From assembly GCF_023653455.1 (NCBI RefSeq), contig NZ_JAKEDR010000194.1, forward strand, positions 1 through 5,868: DNA of 5,868 nucleotides, written 5' to 3'. The first letter of the stretch is position 1; each line of letters starts with the position of its first letter. The notes below the pieces were generated by a model. That model was not told the DNA's origin, did not search any database, and saw nothing but the letters and a program-made list of their open reading frames with translations. The position numbers and the translations under genes are program-made. Origin of the DNA: Paraclostridium ghonii (GTDB lineage Bacteria > Bacillota > Clostridia > Peptostreptococcales > Peptostreptococcaceae). This document shows positions 1 to 4,876 of the stretch, one piece after another.

Positions 1-47
1 ACAGTAGTAGTATTATAATTAATACTGTTATAATAATATATACACAT
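1..47 (-). CDS. 5' end of an unidentified gene, cut by the left window edge
   Basis: The minus strand shows an ATG at 47-45 preceded by a textbook ribosome site AAGGAG (59-54) with a 6-base spacer. The frame stays open for 15 codons to the window edge and reads MCIYYYNSINYNTTT. The visible residues are rich in Tyr, Asn and Thr, with no signal peptide or recognisable motif, so no function can be given. The gene is divergent from the small membrane-protein gene to its right. The call rests on the ribosome site, start codon and open frame only; 15 codons could be open by chance in this base composition. Confidence 0.6.
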   Translation of the reverse strand, partial: MCIYYYNSINYNTTT

Positions 48-67
48 AATACTCTCCTTATAATAAT

Positions 68-95
68 TTATTATACTTATATTATTATACTTATA
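68..95. repeat. Perfect 14-bp tandem duplication
   Basis: TTATTATACTTATA occurs at 68-81 and again, identical and abutting, at 82-95. Read on the minus strand, each copy contains TATAAT (75-70 and 89-84), so the repeat duplicates a possible -10 box upstream of the partial gene at 1-47. No convincing -35 hexamer is seen at the right distance from either box. Confidence 0.8.
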
Positions 96-151
96 ATTTA
101 GATATATAATTCTAAGTTTTAAAAATTATTTTCATTATATTTAAAATCATC

Positions 152-180
152 TTGTTAAAATTAATTCTTTTGTGTATACT
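152..180 (+). promoter_or_regulatory. Sigma-A-type promoter of the small membrane protein gene
   Basis: A -35 TTGTTA (152-157) and a -10 TATACT (175-180) are separated by exactly 17 bases. Transcription would start near 187, leaving a leader of about 52 bases before the ATG at 239. The in-frame TTG at 152 lies inside the -35 box, so it cannot be the translation start of an mRNA made from this promoter. Confidence 0.65.
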
Positions 181-223
181 TTGTTTATGTTTATTTATTA
201 AAAACATTATTTACAATCGAGGA

Positions 224-231
224 AAAGGGAG
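224..231 (+). promoter_or_regulatory. Ribosome binding site fixing the start at 239
   Basis: AAAGGGAG at 224-231 lies 7 bases before the ATG at 239. The open frame extends upstream to a TTG at 152, but that codon has no ribosome site and overlaps the promoter. The 87-residue form is therefore preferred over the 116-residue form. Confidence 0.75.
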
Positions 232-238
232 TCTAACT

Positions 239-502
239 ATGTTAAATACTATTGAGATTATACTTAAAATATTATTTTTCATTTTGTCTTTTGTGTGGGC
301 TGGAAAGATTATGATTTTAAGAAGTGATAAACAAATAGTTATCAATCCATTACTTATTTCTATATCAGCTATTTTAGCTTTACTACCCGATACAATATTT
401 GGAATGAACCTTCAATTTGTTAATATAGCATTATACTTTATATATGTAGTTATAATTTTATTCGGCCTTTACTGTATGAAAAGAAAAAATGGAGTTTTTT
501 AA
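239..502 (+). CDS. Small three-helix membrane protein of unknown function
   Basis: I do not recognise this 87-residue protein. It is almost entirely hydrophobic, with three likely membrane segments at residues 5-27, 35-55 and 58-79. They are joined by a short charged loop (LRSDKQ, 27-32) and an acidic Asp51, and the protein ends in a basic tail (KRKNG). That is compatible with an integral cytoplasmic-membrane protein; there is no cleavable signal peptide or catalytic motif. The start at 239 is set by the ribosome site at 224-231 and by the promoter at 152-180. The gene is monocistronic: it runs divergent from the partial gene on the left and convergent with trmB. Its TAA stop (500-502) lies inside the hairpin terminator it shares with trmB. 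Confidence 0.75.
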   Translation: MLNTIEIILKILFFILSFVWAGKIMILRSDKQIVINPLLISISAILALLPDTIFGMNLQFVNIALYFIYVVIILFGLYCMKRKNGVF

Positions 503-512
503 CTCCATTTTT
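485..512. terminator. Bidirectional terminator shared by the membrane protein gene and trmB
   Basis: A perfect 12-bp stem (485-496 with 501-512) with a TTTT loop has A-runs and T-runs as its outer arms, so each strand ends in U-residues. It contains the TAA stop of the plus-strand gene (500-502) and overlaps the stop of trmB on the minus strand (513-511). Confidence 0.85.
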
Positions 513-1152
513 ATCGTTTCATACCTTCAACTCTATATATTTTCATACCATAAGACATAAATTTATCTTCGTATTCAGTAGTTACATTATCATCGAATTC
601 ACTGTTGGCTAAATCAAAAGTTATGTTTTTAAGTTTTAAGTCAGCTTCACAAAATTCATTTAAACTAAATTCAAATAGTTTTTCATTGTCAGTTTTAAAA
701 TGAATTTCTCCTTCTTTATTTAATAGCATTTTATAATTCTCTAAGAATCCTCTATATGTTAGCCTTCTCTTATTCCATCTTTTTTTAGGCCATGGATCAC
801 AGAAGTTAACATAGATTCTAGAAAGCTCACTTTTTTCAAAGTAAGTTAGAATATTATTTACATCTCCCCATACAAATTTTATATTAGTTAAGTTGTTTTC
901 AACAGCTTTTTCAACGGCCTTTAATAATACCTCTTCTTTTATTTCCATAGCTATATAATTAATATTTGGATTTTGTTTGGCTAAAGTAGTTATAAACTTG
1001 CCTCTTCCTGTACCGAATTCAACATGTATAGGATTTAAATTTTCAAATTTCGCATTCCATTTTCCTTTGAAATCTATATCTTCACCTTTTATAACATATT
1101 TTTCAAAACTTAATAATTTAATATCTGCGCCTTTTTTCTTACGTCTTCTCAT
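511..1152 (-). CDS. trmB: tRNA (guanine-N7)-methyltransferase TrmB
   Basis: TrmB uses S-adenosylmethionine to methylate N7 of G46 in the variable loop of a subset of tRNAs, acting in the cytoplasm. The 213-residue length is normal for bacterial TrmB. The Rossmann-fold motif I is VEFGTGRGKF (residues 44-53), followed by the cofactor-contacting acidic residue in AMEIK (Glu70) and GDV (96-98). The family signature DPWPKKRW lies at 119-126, with Asp119 in the expected catalytic position; FKTDN (152-156) and TEYE (192-195) are the usual C-terminal tRNA/SAM motifs. The basic N-terminus RRRKKK is typical. The ATG is preceded by AGGAGT with a short spacer. It lies 71 bases behind the HesB-like gene, in the same direction, with a terminator-like hairpin between. 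I see no clear promoter of its own, so it may depend on read-through. Confidence 0.96.
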   Translation of the reverse strand: MRRRKKKGADIKLLSFEKYVIKGEDIDFKGKWNAKFENLNPIHVEFGTGRGKFITTLAKQNPNINYIAMEIKEEVLLKAVEKAVENNLTNIKFVWGDVNNILTYFEKSELSRIYVNFCDPWPKKRWNKRRLTYRGFLENYKMLLNKEGEIHFKTDNEKLFEFSLNEFCEADLKLKNITFDLANSEFDDNVTTEYEDKFMSYGMKIYRVEGMKR

Positions 1153-1182
1153 GATTTACTCCTGTTTTTATTTTTTTCAAAA

Positions 1183-1214
1183 TTAAAGAGCATTGGAATC
1201 CCAATACTCTTTAG
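1183..1214 (-). terminator. Hairpin terminator after the HesB-like gene
   Basis: The minus strand reads AAAGAGTATTGG, loop GATT, CCAATGCTCTTT, then AATTTTG. In minus-strand RNA the single non-Watson-Crick position is a U-G wobble, so 12 bases pair without a break. In plus-strand RNA the same position is a C-A mismatch. This favours termination of hesB transcripts. The U-tract is short, so read-through into trmB is plausible. Confidence 0.65.
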
Positions 1215-1223
1215 CTAATTGTA

Positions 1224-1541
1224 TTAATGTCCGCAGCCAGAACATCCTCCGCCACATCCACCATCAGCTTGATTTTCTGGTGCAACTCTAAATCCATAAC
1301 CAGTATCTTCTATAACTATATCTCCATAGTTATCATAATCTTCTTTACTCATTATAAAGTTTAAACCTTCTACTTCGTAGTTTAGGTCGTCTCCGTTTTG
1401 CTCATCTAGGGCAAGTCCAAATGAAGGACCACAACACCCTGCACCTGCAAAATAAACTCTTATATTTTTAGGTTTATCTTGACTATCAGATAAAATATCT
1501 TTTAATGTTTTTACAGCTGTATCTGCAACTTTAACTTTCAT
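1224..1541 (-). CDS. HesB/IscA-like Fe-S cluster protein
   Basis: This 105-residue protein has the HesB/IscA (A-type Fe-S carrier) fold signature. It contains a beta-rich core with IRVYFAGAGCCGPSFGLALDE around residues 27-47, and a central stretch (FIMSKEDYD through IVIEDTGYGFRV) typical of the family. It ends in a Gly/Cys-rich tail with Cys96, Cys100 and Cys103. Together with Cys36 and Cys37 these could bind an Fe-S cluster or iron. Canonical IscA has one Cys in the first motif and CxC at the end, so this is the divergent clostridial HesB-like branch, and carrier activity is inferred. The start is an ATG with AAGGAAG upstream, and a good promoter lies at 1602-1629. It is followed by a hairpin and then trmB. 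No isc or suf genes are nearby. Confidence 0.85.
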   Translation of the reverse strand: MKVKVADTAVKTLKDILSDSQDKPKNIRVYFAGAGCCGPSFGLALDEQNGDDLNYEVEGLNFIMSKEDYDNYGDIVIEDTGYGFRVAPENQADGGCGGGCSGCGH

Positions 1542-1560
1542 ATCTAATACTTCCTTTCTA

Positions 1561-1630
1561 TTTGATTATATAAATTCATATAAAAATAAATATATATATA
1601 TATTATACCCATATAGAGTATATAATCAAA
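1561..1630. repeat. 12-bp perfect inverted repeat flanking the hesB promoter
   Basis: TTTGATTATATA at 1561-1572 is the exact reverse complement of 1619-1630, with 46 bases between. The right arm includes the -35 hexamer of the promoter at 1602-1629 and the left arm lies in the mRNA leader. It could be a paired operator, or a chance match in AT-rich DNA. Confidence 0.5.
1602..1629 (-). promoter_or_regulatory. Promoter of the HesB-like gene
   Basis: On the minus strand, -35 TTGATT (1629-1624), a 16-base spacer and a perfect -10 TATAAT (1607-1602) precede the gene. The start point would be near 1595, giving a leader of about 54 bases. Confidence 0.65.
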
Positions 1631-1671
1631 CTTTTTTATTGAAATTTTAAGAAATTATGAAGAATTTTTTA

Positions 1672-1708
1672 CAAAAATTACAAAAGAGTAGTAAGTTAAT
1701 ACTACTCT
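1672..1708 (-). terminator. Terminator of the LRR protein gene
   Basis: A perfect 9-bp stem (1685-1693 with 1700-1708), with a 6-base loop, is followed on the minus strand by TTTTGTAATTTTTG. The stem overlaps the TAG stop codon of the LRR gene (1709-1707). Confidence 0.8.
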
Positions 1709-2801
1709 AATGTTTGATATGTTTAGCTGATGAGTTTATAATAAAGCTACCCTTATTATTTATATTCAATACAAATACACTAGGGGAAGTATATATATAG
1801 TCTGATAAAACTGGAAACAGTATAGTGTATTTTCCAATTTGAACATCATCAAATGAATATTCTCCATTAATATCAACAGTAGAATAAACTTTATTTCCAT
1901 ATTCATTTATAAGTGTAACAATTTTATCTATAAATGGGGAAATCTCATTTTCTTTTAGATTCATCGATTCTTCTTCTGACTTTATACATCCATAAACTTT
2001 GGATGTATTAAAATCTGTATTACTTGTATCCTCTTGAGAGTATTTTAATTTTAAATAAATAGGCTGTATAAGTGTCCCACTTAAAATTCTAGTGACATTA
2101 GTAGTATCTTCTTTATAGAAATCTGATTTCAATATACAATTAGATTTTAAGTTATTTATAACTACTTCTGATATAGAATACAACATAGAAGGTCTTTCAT
2201 TTGTGTACATGCTATCATATTCACCACTAACTTGTATATTGTCTAAAAATACCATTGTATCTTTATTCCAGATGATATTGGACGAAAAGAACACGGACTT
2301 TCCTGAATCAATCTCGATAGGATCAAGTATTATACATTGGTCTGTAGCTAAAACTGTAGTATTTTTAAAATTGGACTTATTGAATTCAGATAAATTTGAT
2401 ATTCTATTATTATCTAAATTAATAGTTCTTAGTTCTGCATTACTAAGAACTGGTATAGACTTTATATTATTACTCTCTAATCCTACTCTTTTAAGTTTTT
2501 TTAAGTTTTTTATAAAACTTATATCTTCTATCTTATTTTCATTTAATTCTAATTCCTCTAAATTATTAAGTTTAGACAAACAAGAAGCATCATGAATATT
2601 ATTTTTATTTAAGTTTATATATGTTGCATTTGTTGCAAACTCTATCCCCCTTATATCTTTAATGTTATTTCCTGATAAGTCAATTTCTGTTAATGTTTTT
2701 ATAAACTCTTTTGTTACTTTTGAAATATGCACATTAAATTGTCTTGCTAAAGCTAGCTTGAAGCTATTGCTTATATATGAATGTTGAGTATTCTTTTCCA
2801 A
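1707..2801 (-). CDS. Internalin-like leucine-rich-repeat protein without a secretion signal
   Basis: This 364-residue protein has a modular surface-protein layout. Residues 12-36 form a short helical cap. Five repeats of 21-22 residues follow (37-58, 59-80, 81-102, 103-123, 124-144) with the internalin/SDS22-type pattern LxxLxLxxNxIxDI. About 150-250 resembles the Ig-like LRR-adjacent domain of internalins, ending in SGTLIQPI. About 268-357 resembles a Cna-B/carboxypeptidase-regulatory-like beta domain (VTLINEYGNKVYSTV, then DINGEYSFDDVQIGKYTI). LRR domains bind proteins, so a binding role is inferred. There is no signal peptide, membrane segment, LPxTG or cell-wall repeat, which is odd for this architecture. 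The start is a TTG with AAAGGAA upstream, and in-frame stops just upstream exclude a longer form. It is divergent from the cysteine-rich gene at 2967. Confidence 0.8.
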   Translation of the reverse strand: MEKNTQHSYISNSFKLALARQFNVHISKVTKEFIKTLTEIDLSGNNIKDIRGIEFATNATYINLNKNNIHDASCLSKLNNLEELELNENKIEDISFIKNLKKLKRVGLESNNIKSIPVLSNAELRTINLDNNRISNLSEFNKSNFKNTTVLATDQCIILDPIEIDSGKSVFFSSNIIWNKDTMVFLDNIQVSGEYDSMYTNERPSMLYSISEVVINNLKSNCILKSDFYKEDTTNVTRILSGTLIQPIYLKLKYSQEDTSNTDFNTSKVYGCIKSEEESMNLKENEISPFIDKIVTLINEYGNKVYSTVDINGEYSFDDVQIGKYTILFPVLSDYIYTSPSVFVLNINNKGSFIINSSAKHIKH

Positions 2802-2810
2802 TGTCTATCA

Positions 2811-2817
2811 TTCCTTT
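2811..2817 (-). promoter_or_regulatory. Ribosome binding site supporting the TTG start of the LRR gene
   Basis: AAAGGAA on the minus strand (2817-2811) lies 9 bases before the TTG at 2801-2799. In-frame TAG and TGA codons occur just upstream of the TTG, and an overlapping ATG (minus strand, in GGAATGATAG) is in a different frame that closes after 15 codons. The TTG is therefore the only reasonable start. Confidence 0.7.
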
Positions 2818-2966
2818 ATATATTAGTCACAGTATAATATATGGTTATTTATTGGTACATGACACTAAATATCTATCTTTAAAATAGTACTTATTTTTAT
2901 CAATTTTTTATTGATTTTTGTACATACTACTAATAAACATTAAATTTTATAAGGAGTGATATTATT

Positions 2967-3272
2967 ATGTCAAAAATAAACTGTAGCGCTATTACATGTT
3001 GCTATAATATAAACGGAAATTGCCACAGCGGGTCGATAAAAGTAGATGGTGCTCAACCTAATAATTTAAAAGATGTTCATTGTATCTCATTTATAAGTGT
3101 ACATAAAAACATTAAAAGTGATATACAAAGTGAATGTGAGCATATAGTTTGTAATGCGGTTGATTGTATTCATAATAAAAAATTAGAATGCAGTTGTTAT
3201 AATATTTTTGTATCAGGTAATAATGCTAAAAATTTTAAGCAGACTAATTGTTGTAGCTTCATATCTAAATAA
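2967..3272 (+). CDS. Cysteine-rich protein with two DUF1540-type repeats
   Basis: This 101-residue soluble protein has 12 cysteines and no signal peptide. It consists of two copies of one motif with identical spacing, C-x4-C-x7-C-x19-C: Cys6, 11, 19, 39 and Cys62, 67, 75, 95. Each ends in C-[IC]-S-F-I and contains an I-x-V segment after the third Cys, which matches the DUF1540 family. The function of that family is not established; the paired Cys sets suggest metal binding or disulfide cross-linking, as in some spore or storage proteins (inference). The ATG follows AAGGAG with a 10-base spacer. The gene is divergent from the LRR gene, 165 bases away, and is closed by a strong terminator immediately after its stop. 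I see no clear sigma-A promoter in the intergenic region. Confidence 0.85.
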   Translation: MSKINCSAITCCYNINGNCHSGSIKVDGAQPNNLKDVHCISFISVHKNIKSDIQSECEHIVCNAVDCIHNKKLECSCYNIFVSGNNAKNFKQTNCCSFISK

Positions 3273-3308
3273 ATAAAAATAGGCGAGATACTTCTCGCCT
3301 ATTTTTAT
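3273..3308 (+). terminator. Strong terminator after the DUF1540 gene
   Basis: A GC-rich core AGGCGAG/CTCGCCT (3281-3287 with 3294-3300), with loop ATACTT, is extended by A/T pairing to 3273-3308 and ends in a U-run. It begins directly after the TAA stop (3270-3272). The A-rich left arm would also let it act on minus-strand transcripts. Confidence 0.92.
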
Positions 3309-3412
3309 CCTTAGACTTAGTTTTTAATAATGTTTTATTATGGTCTATTTTGCTAAATATAATTCTTTAAATATTTATTTTTTGATATAAAACTACATAT
3401 TAAGAAAATATA

Positions 3413-3507
3413 GACATAAAATATATAGTTTTATGTCAAAAAATTAAAAAACAGTATTTCCAACACTTTCATAGGTTTATTAATCAATTATGTCAGTTTT
3501 ATGTCAG
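3413..3507. repeat. Cluster of TTATGTC motifs, possible integrase or regulator sites
   Basis: GACATAAAA (3413-3421) and TTTTATGTC (3429-3437) form a 9-bp perfect inverted repeat around a 7-base gap. Two further copies, TTATGTCAG at 3488-3496 and 3499-3507, lie in tandem 11 bases apart, about one helical turn. AGTTTTATGTCA is repeated at 3427-3438 and 3495-3506. Arm-type sites for the adjacent integrase, or operators for its promoter, would look like this; the role is inferred. Confidence 0.55.
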
Positions 3508-3536
3508 ATATTTAAATGTTTTTTATTTTGTTTTTA

Positions 3537-3545
3537 TGTTACAAT
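3537..3545 (+). promoter_or_regulatory. Possible extended -10 promoter of the integrase gene
   Basis: TGTTACAAT (3537-3545) fits an extended -10 (TGn plus TACAAT), with only a poor -35 (TGTTTT, 3517-3522) 17 bases upstream. An overlapping TATACT at 3547-3552 is an alternative -10. Either would start transcription after the 3516 codon, supporting the downstream start at 3579. Confidence 0.4.
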
Positions 3546-3567
3546 ATATACTATAACGTATCTTATT

Positions 3568-3572
3568 GGAGG
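3568..3572 (+). promoter_or_regulatory. Ribosome binding site fixing the integrase start
   Basis: GGAGG at 3568-3572 is 6 bases before the ATG at 3579. An in-frame ATG at 3516 has no ribosome site, lies upstream of the likely promoter and would add 21 residues not typical of the family, so it is rejected. Confidence 0.85.
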
Positions 3573-3578
3573 ATAAAA

Positions 3579-4694
3579 ATGAGTTTTGTATTTATAAGAA
3601 AAAGAAGTAAAAACTACATAGTTTATTTAGAATATAAAGACCCTGAAACTAATAAAAAGATTCAAAAAAATATGGGATCATACGATAAAAAAAGAGAAGC
3701 ATCAAAGAAGTTAATAGAGATAAAAGACAGTATATATAATGAAGAATTACTACTCCCAAGCGGCATGACATTTGATATATTTTTAAAAGATTTTTTAGAA
3801 AAGTACAAGATAAATTTATCAATAACTACTTATAATTATTATCTTAGAATATGCAATAAATATATAATTCCTATGCTAGGAAAGTATAAAATACAGGATC
3901 TAAAACCAATACATATTCAAAATTACATAGACGATTTAGTTGGAATTTTAAGTCCACAGACATTAAAAATACATATAAACATTTTAAAACTATCTATAAA
4001 AAAAGCCTATAGATTAAATTTAGTAAGAGAAAACATAGTAGAATATGTAGAGGTCCCTAAAGTTAAAAAGTTTAAAAATAATATATATGATAAAAAAAAT
4101 ATGCAAAAACTACTACAAAAATGTACAGGAACTTCTTTAGAATTGCCTATATTTATAGCTAGTGGATTAGGATTGAGAATATCAGAAATTCTAGGGCTTA
4201 CATGGAATAACATAGATTTTAATAATAACTCTGTTACAGTAGATAAGATAACTGTAAGAAACAATGGGGAAGTTATACTAAAAGATCCTAAAACAGAAAG
4301 TTCTGTAAGGACTATTTCTGCTCCAACTGAGCTTCTAAACAAGCTAAAATCTTTTAAAAAAGAACAAATCGAATTAAAGCTTCAAGGTAAAATAAAAAAT
4401 AAAAACAACTTATTATTTTTTGATAAAAATGAAAACCCTATAGCACAAGATGTGATAAGTAAAAAGTTTAATAGATTTTTAAAAGAACATAACTTAGATC
4501 ATATAAGGTTCCATGATTTGCGTCATTCTCATGTTACACTTTTGATAAATTCAAAAGTGCCTATAAGAGTAATATCAGAAAGAGTTGGCCATTCAAATAT
4601 TAATACAACACTAAATATCTATTCTCATGTGCTTAAGGAAATGGATAAAGAAGCTAGTGATAAAATTTCAGAAGCTTTATTTGATTTAGGATAA
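3579..4694 (+). CDS. Tyrosine recombinase / phage- or ICE-type integrase
   Basis: This 371-residue site-specific recombinase has the full three-part layout. Residues 1-50 form an N-terminal arm-binding, AP2-like beta domain (FVFIRKRSKNYIVYLEYKD, then a lysine-rich helix). About 60-155 is the SAM-like core-binding domain (TFDIFLKDFLEKYK and onward). About 170-365 is the catalytic domain. All active-site residues are present: Arg200 (GLGLRISE), Lys238 (DPKTE), His312 and Arg315 (FHDLRHSH), His338 (VGHSN) and nucleophile Tyr348 (LNIYSHV). It resembles the integrases of temperate phages and Tn916-like conjugative elements, and should catalyse integration or excision between att sites. No excisionase, repressor, relaxase or other element gene is adjacent, so it may be a remnant or a solo integrase. 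Terminators isolate it on both sides. Confidence 0.93.
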   Translation: MSFVFIRKRSKNYIVYLEYKDPETNKKIQKNMGSYDKKREASKKLIEIKDSIYNEELLLPSGMTFDIFLKDFLEKYKINLSITTYNYYLRICNKYIIPMLGKYKIQDLKPIHIQNYIDDLVGILSPQTLKIHINILKLSIKKAYRLNLVRENIVEYVEVPKVKKFKNNIYDKKNMQKLLQKCTGTSLELPIFIASGLGLRISEILGLTWNNIDFNNNSVTVDKITVRNNGEVILKDPKTESSVRTISAPTELLNKLKSFKKEQIELKLQGKIKNKNNLLFFDKNENPIAQDVISKKFNRFLKEHNLDHIRFHDLRHSHVTLLINSKVPIRVISERVGHSNINTTLNIYSHVLKEMDKEASDKISEALFDLG

Positions 4695-4702
4695 ATCATC
4701 AA

Positions 4703-4742
4703 AAAAACGACCTTTTAAATTGCATTTTAAAGGGTCGTTTTT
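4703..4742 (+). terminator. Terminator of the integrase gene
   Basis: A long stem pairs 4703-4719 with 4726-4742: AAAAACGACC, a T-G wobble, then TTTAAA; loop TTGCAT. It ends in TTTTT. It starts 8 bases after the TAA stop and has a GC core CGACC/GGTCG. The A-rich left arm makes it potentially bidirectional. Confidence 0.9.
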
Positions 4743-4765
4743 AATGTATTTATATATTTATATCA

Positions 4766-4874
4766 AATTAACAGCAATATCTTTTAAAATCTAAATAAAT
4801 CAATAAGTATTATTTATAGTGTAAATTACAGCAATTAAGTTTAATATAATAAAATTATGTAAACTTAATTACAG
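4766..4874. repeat. Repeated AATTACAG words between the integrase and CorA genes
   Basis: AATTAACAGCAAT (4766-4778) recurs with one base missing as AATTACAGCAAT (4824-4835), and AATTACAG recurs at 4867-4874. The last two flank the inverted repeat at 4833-4870. Their role is unknown, and they could be chance in DNA this AT-rich. Confidence 0.4.
4833..4870 (-). terminator. Possible weak terminator of the CorA gene
   Basis: An 11-bp perfect inverted repeat AATTAAGTTTA/TAAACTTAATT, with a 16-base loop, lies just after the CorA stop codon (4879-4877). The stem has a single G-C pair and no clean U-tract follows, so its efficiency is doubtful. It is the only hairpin seen downstream of the gene before the integrase terminator. 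Confidence 0.4.
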
Positions 4875-4876
4875 TA

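Larger units (their letters stand above)
3309..3578. other. AT-rich noncoding region upstream of the integrase
   Basis: No gene with a ribosome site is seen in either strand here. The stretch contains the TTATGTC motif cluster (3413-3507), competing short inverted repeats (3387-3395 with 3426-3434, and 3413-3421 with 3429-3437), and the putative integrase promoter and ribosome site at its right end. I could not find a tRNA, attachment core or small RNA. Confidence 0.6.

Noticed and set aside
152..238. N-terminal extension of the small membrane protein from TTG at 152
   Set aside because: The codon lies in the -35 box of a good promoter and has no ribosome site, whereas the ATG at 239 has a strong one.
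977..1186. Plus-strand 69-codon open frame opposite trmB
   Set aside because: It is antisense to a well-supported gene, has no ribosome site, and its translation resembles no family.
1573..1618. Invertible promoter switch between the 12-bp repeats
   Set aside because: The segment is very short for known invertible switches and no alternative promoter arrangement is evident; kept only as a low-interest observation.
2203..2595. Plus-strand 130-codon open frame opposite the LRR gene
   Set aside because: It mirrors the repeat coding of the LRR gene and has no ribosome site or independent support.
2899..2915. ATCAAT/ATTGAT hairpin with a T5 loop in the LRR-DUF1540 intergenic region
   Set aside because: It is only six AT-rich pairs and lies upstream of both genes, so it is unlikely to be a terminator; chance is sufficient.
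2911..2939. TTGATT with TAAACA 17 bases later as a DUF1540 promoter
   Set aside because: The -10 matches only three of six consensus positions, too weak to list.
4007..4342. Minus-strand 111-codon open frame inside the integrase gene
   Set aside because: It is a shadow of the catalytic domain coding sequence with no ribosome site.
3309..4876. Direct repeats flanking the integrase as attL/attR
   Set aside because: Only short AT-rich matches such as AATTATGT were found on the two sides, no better than chance.
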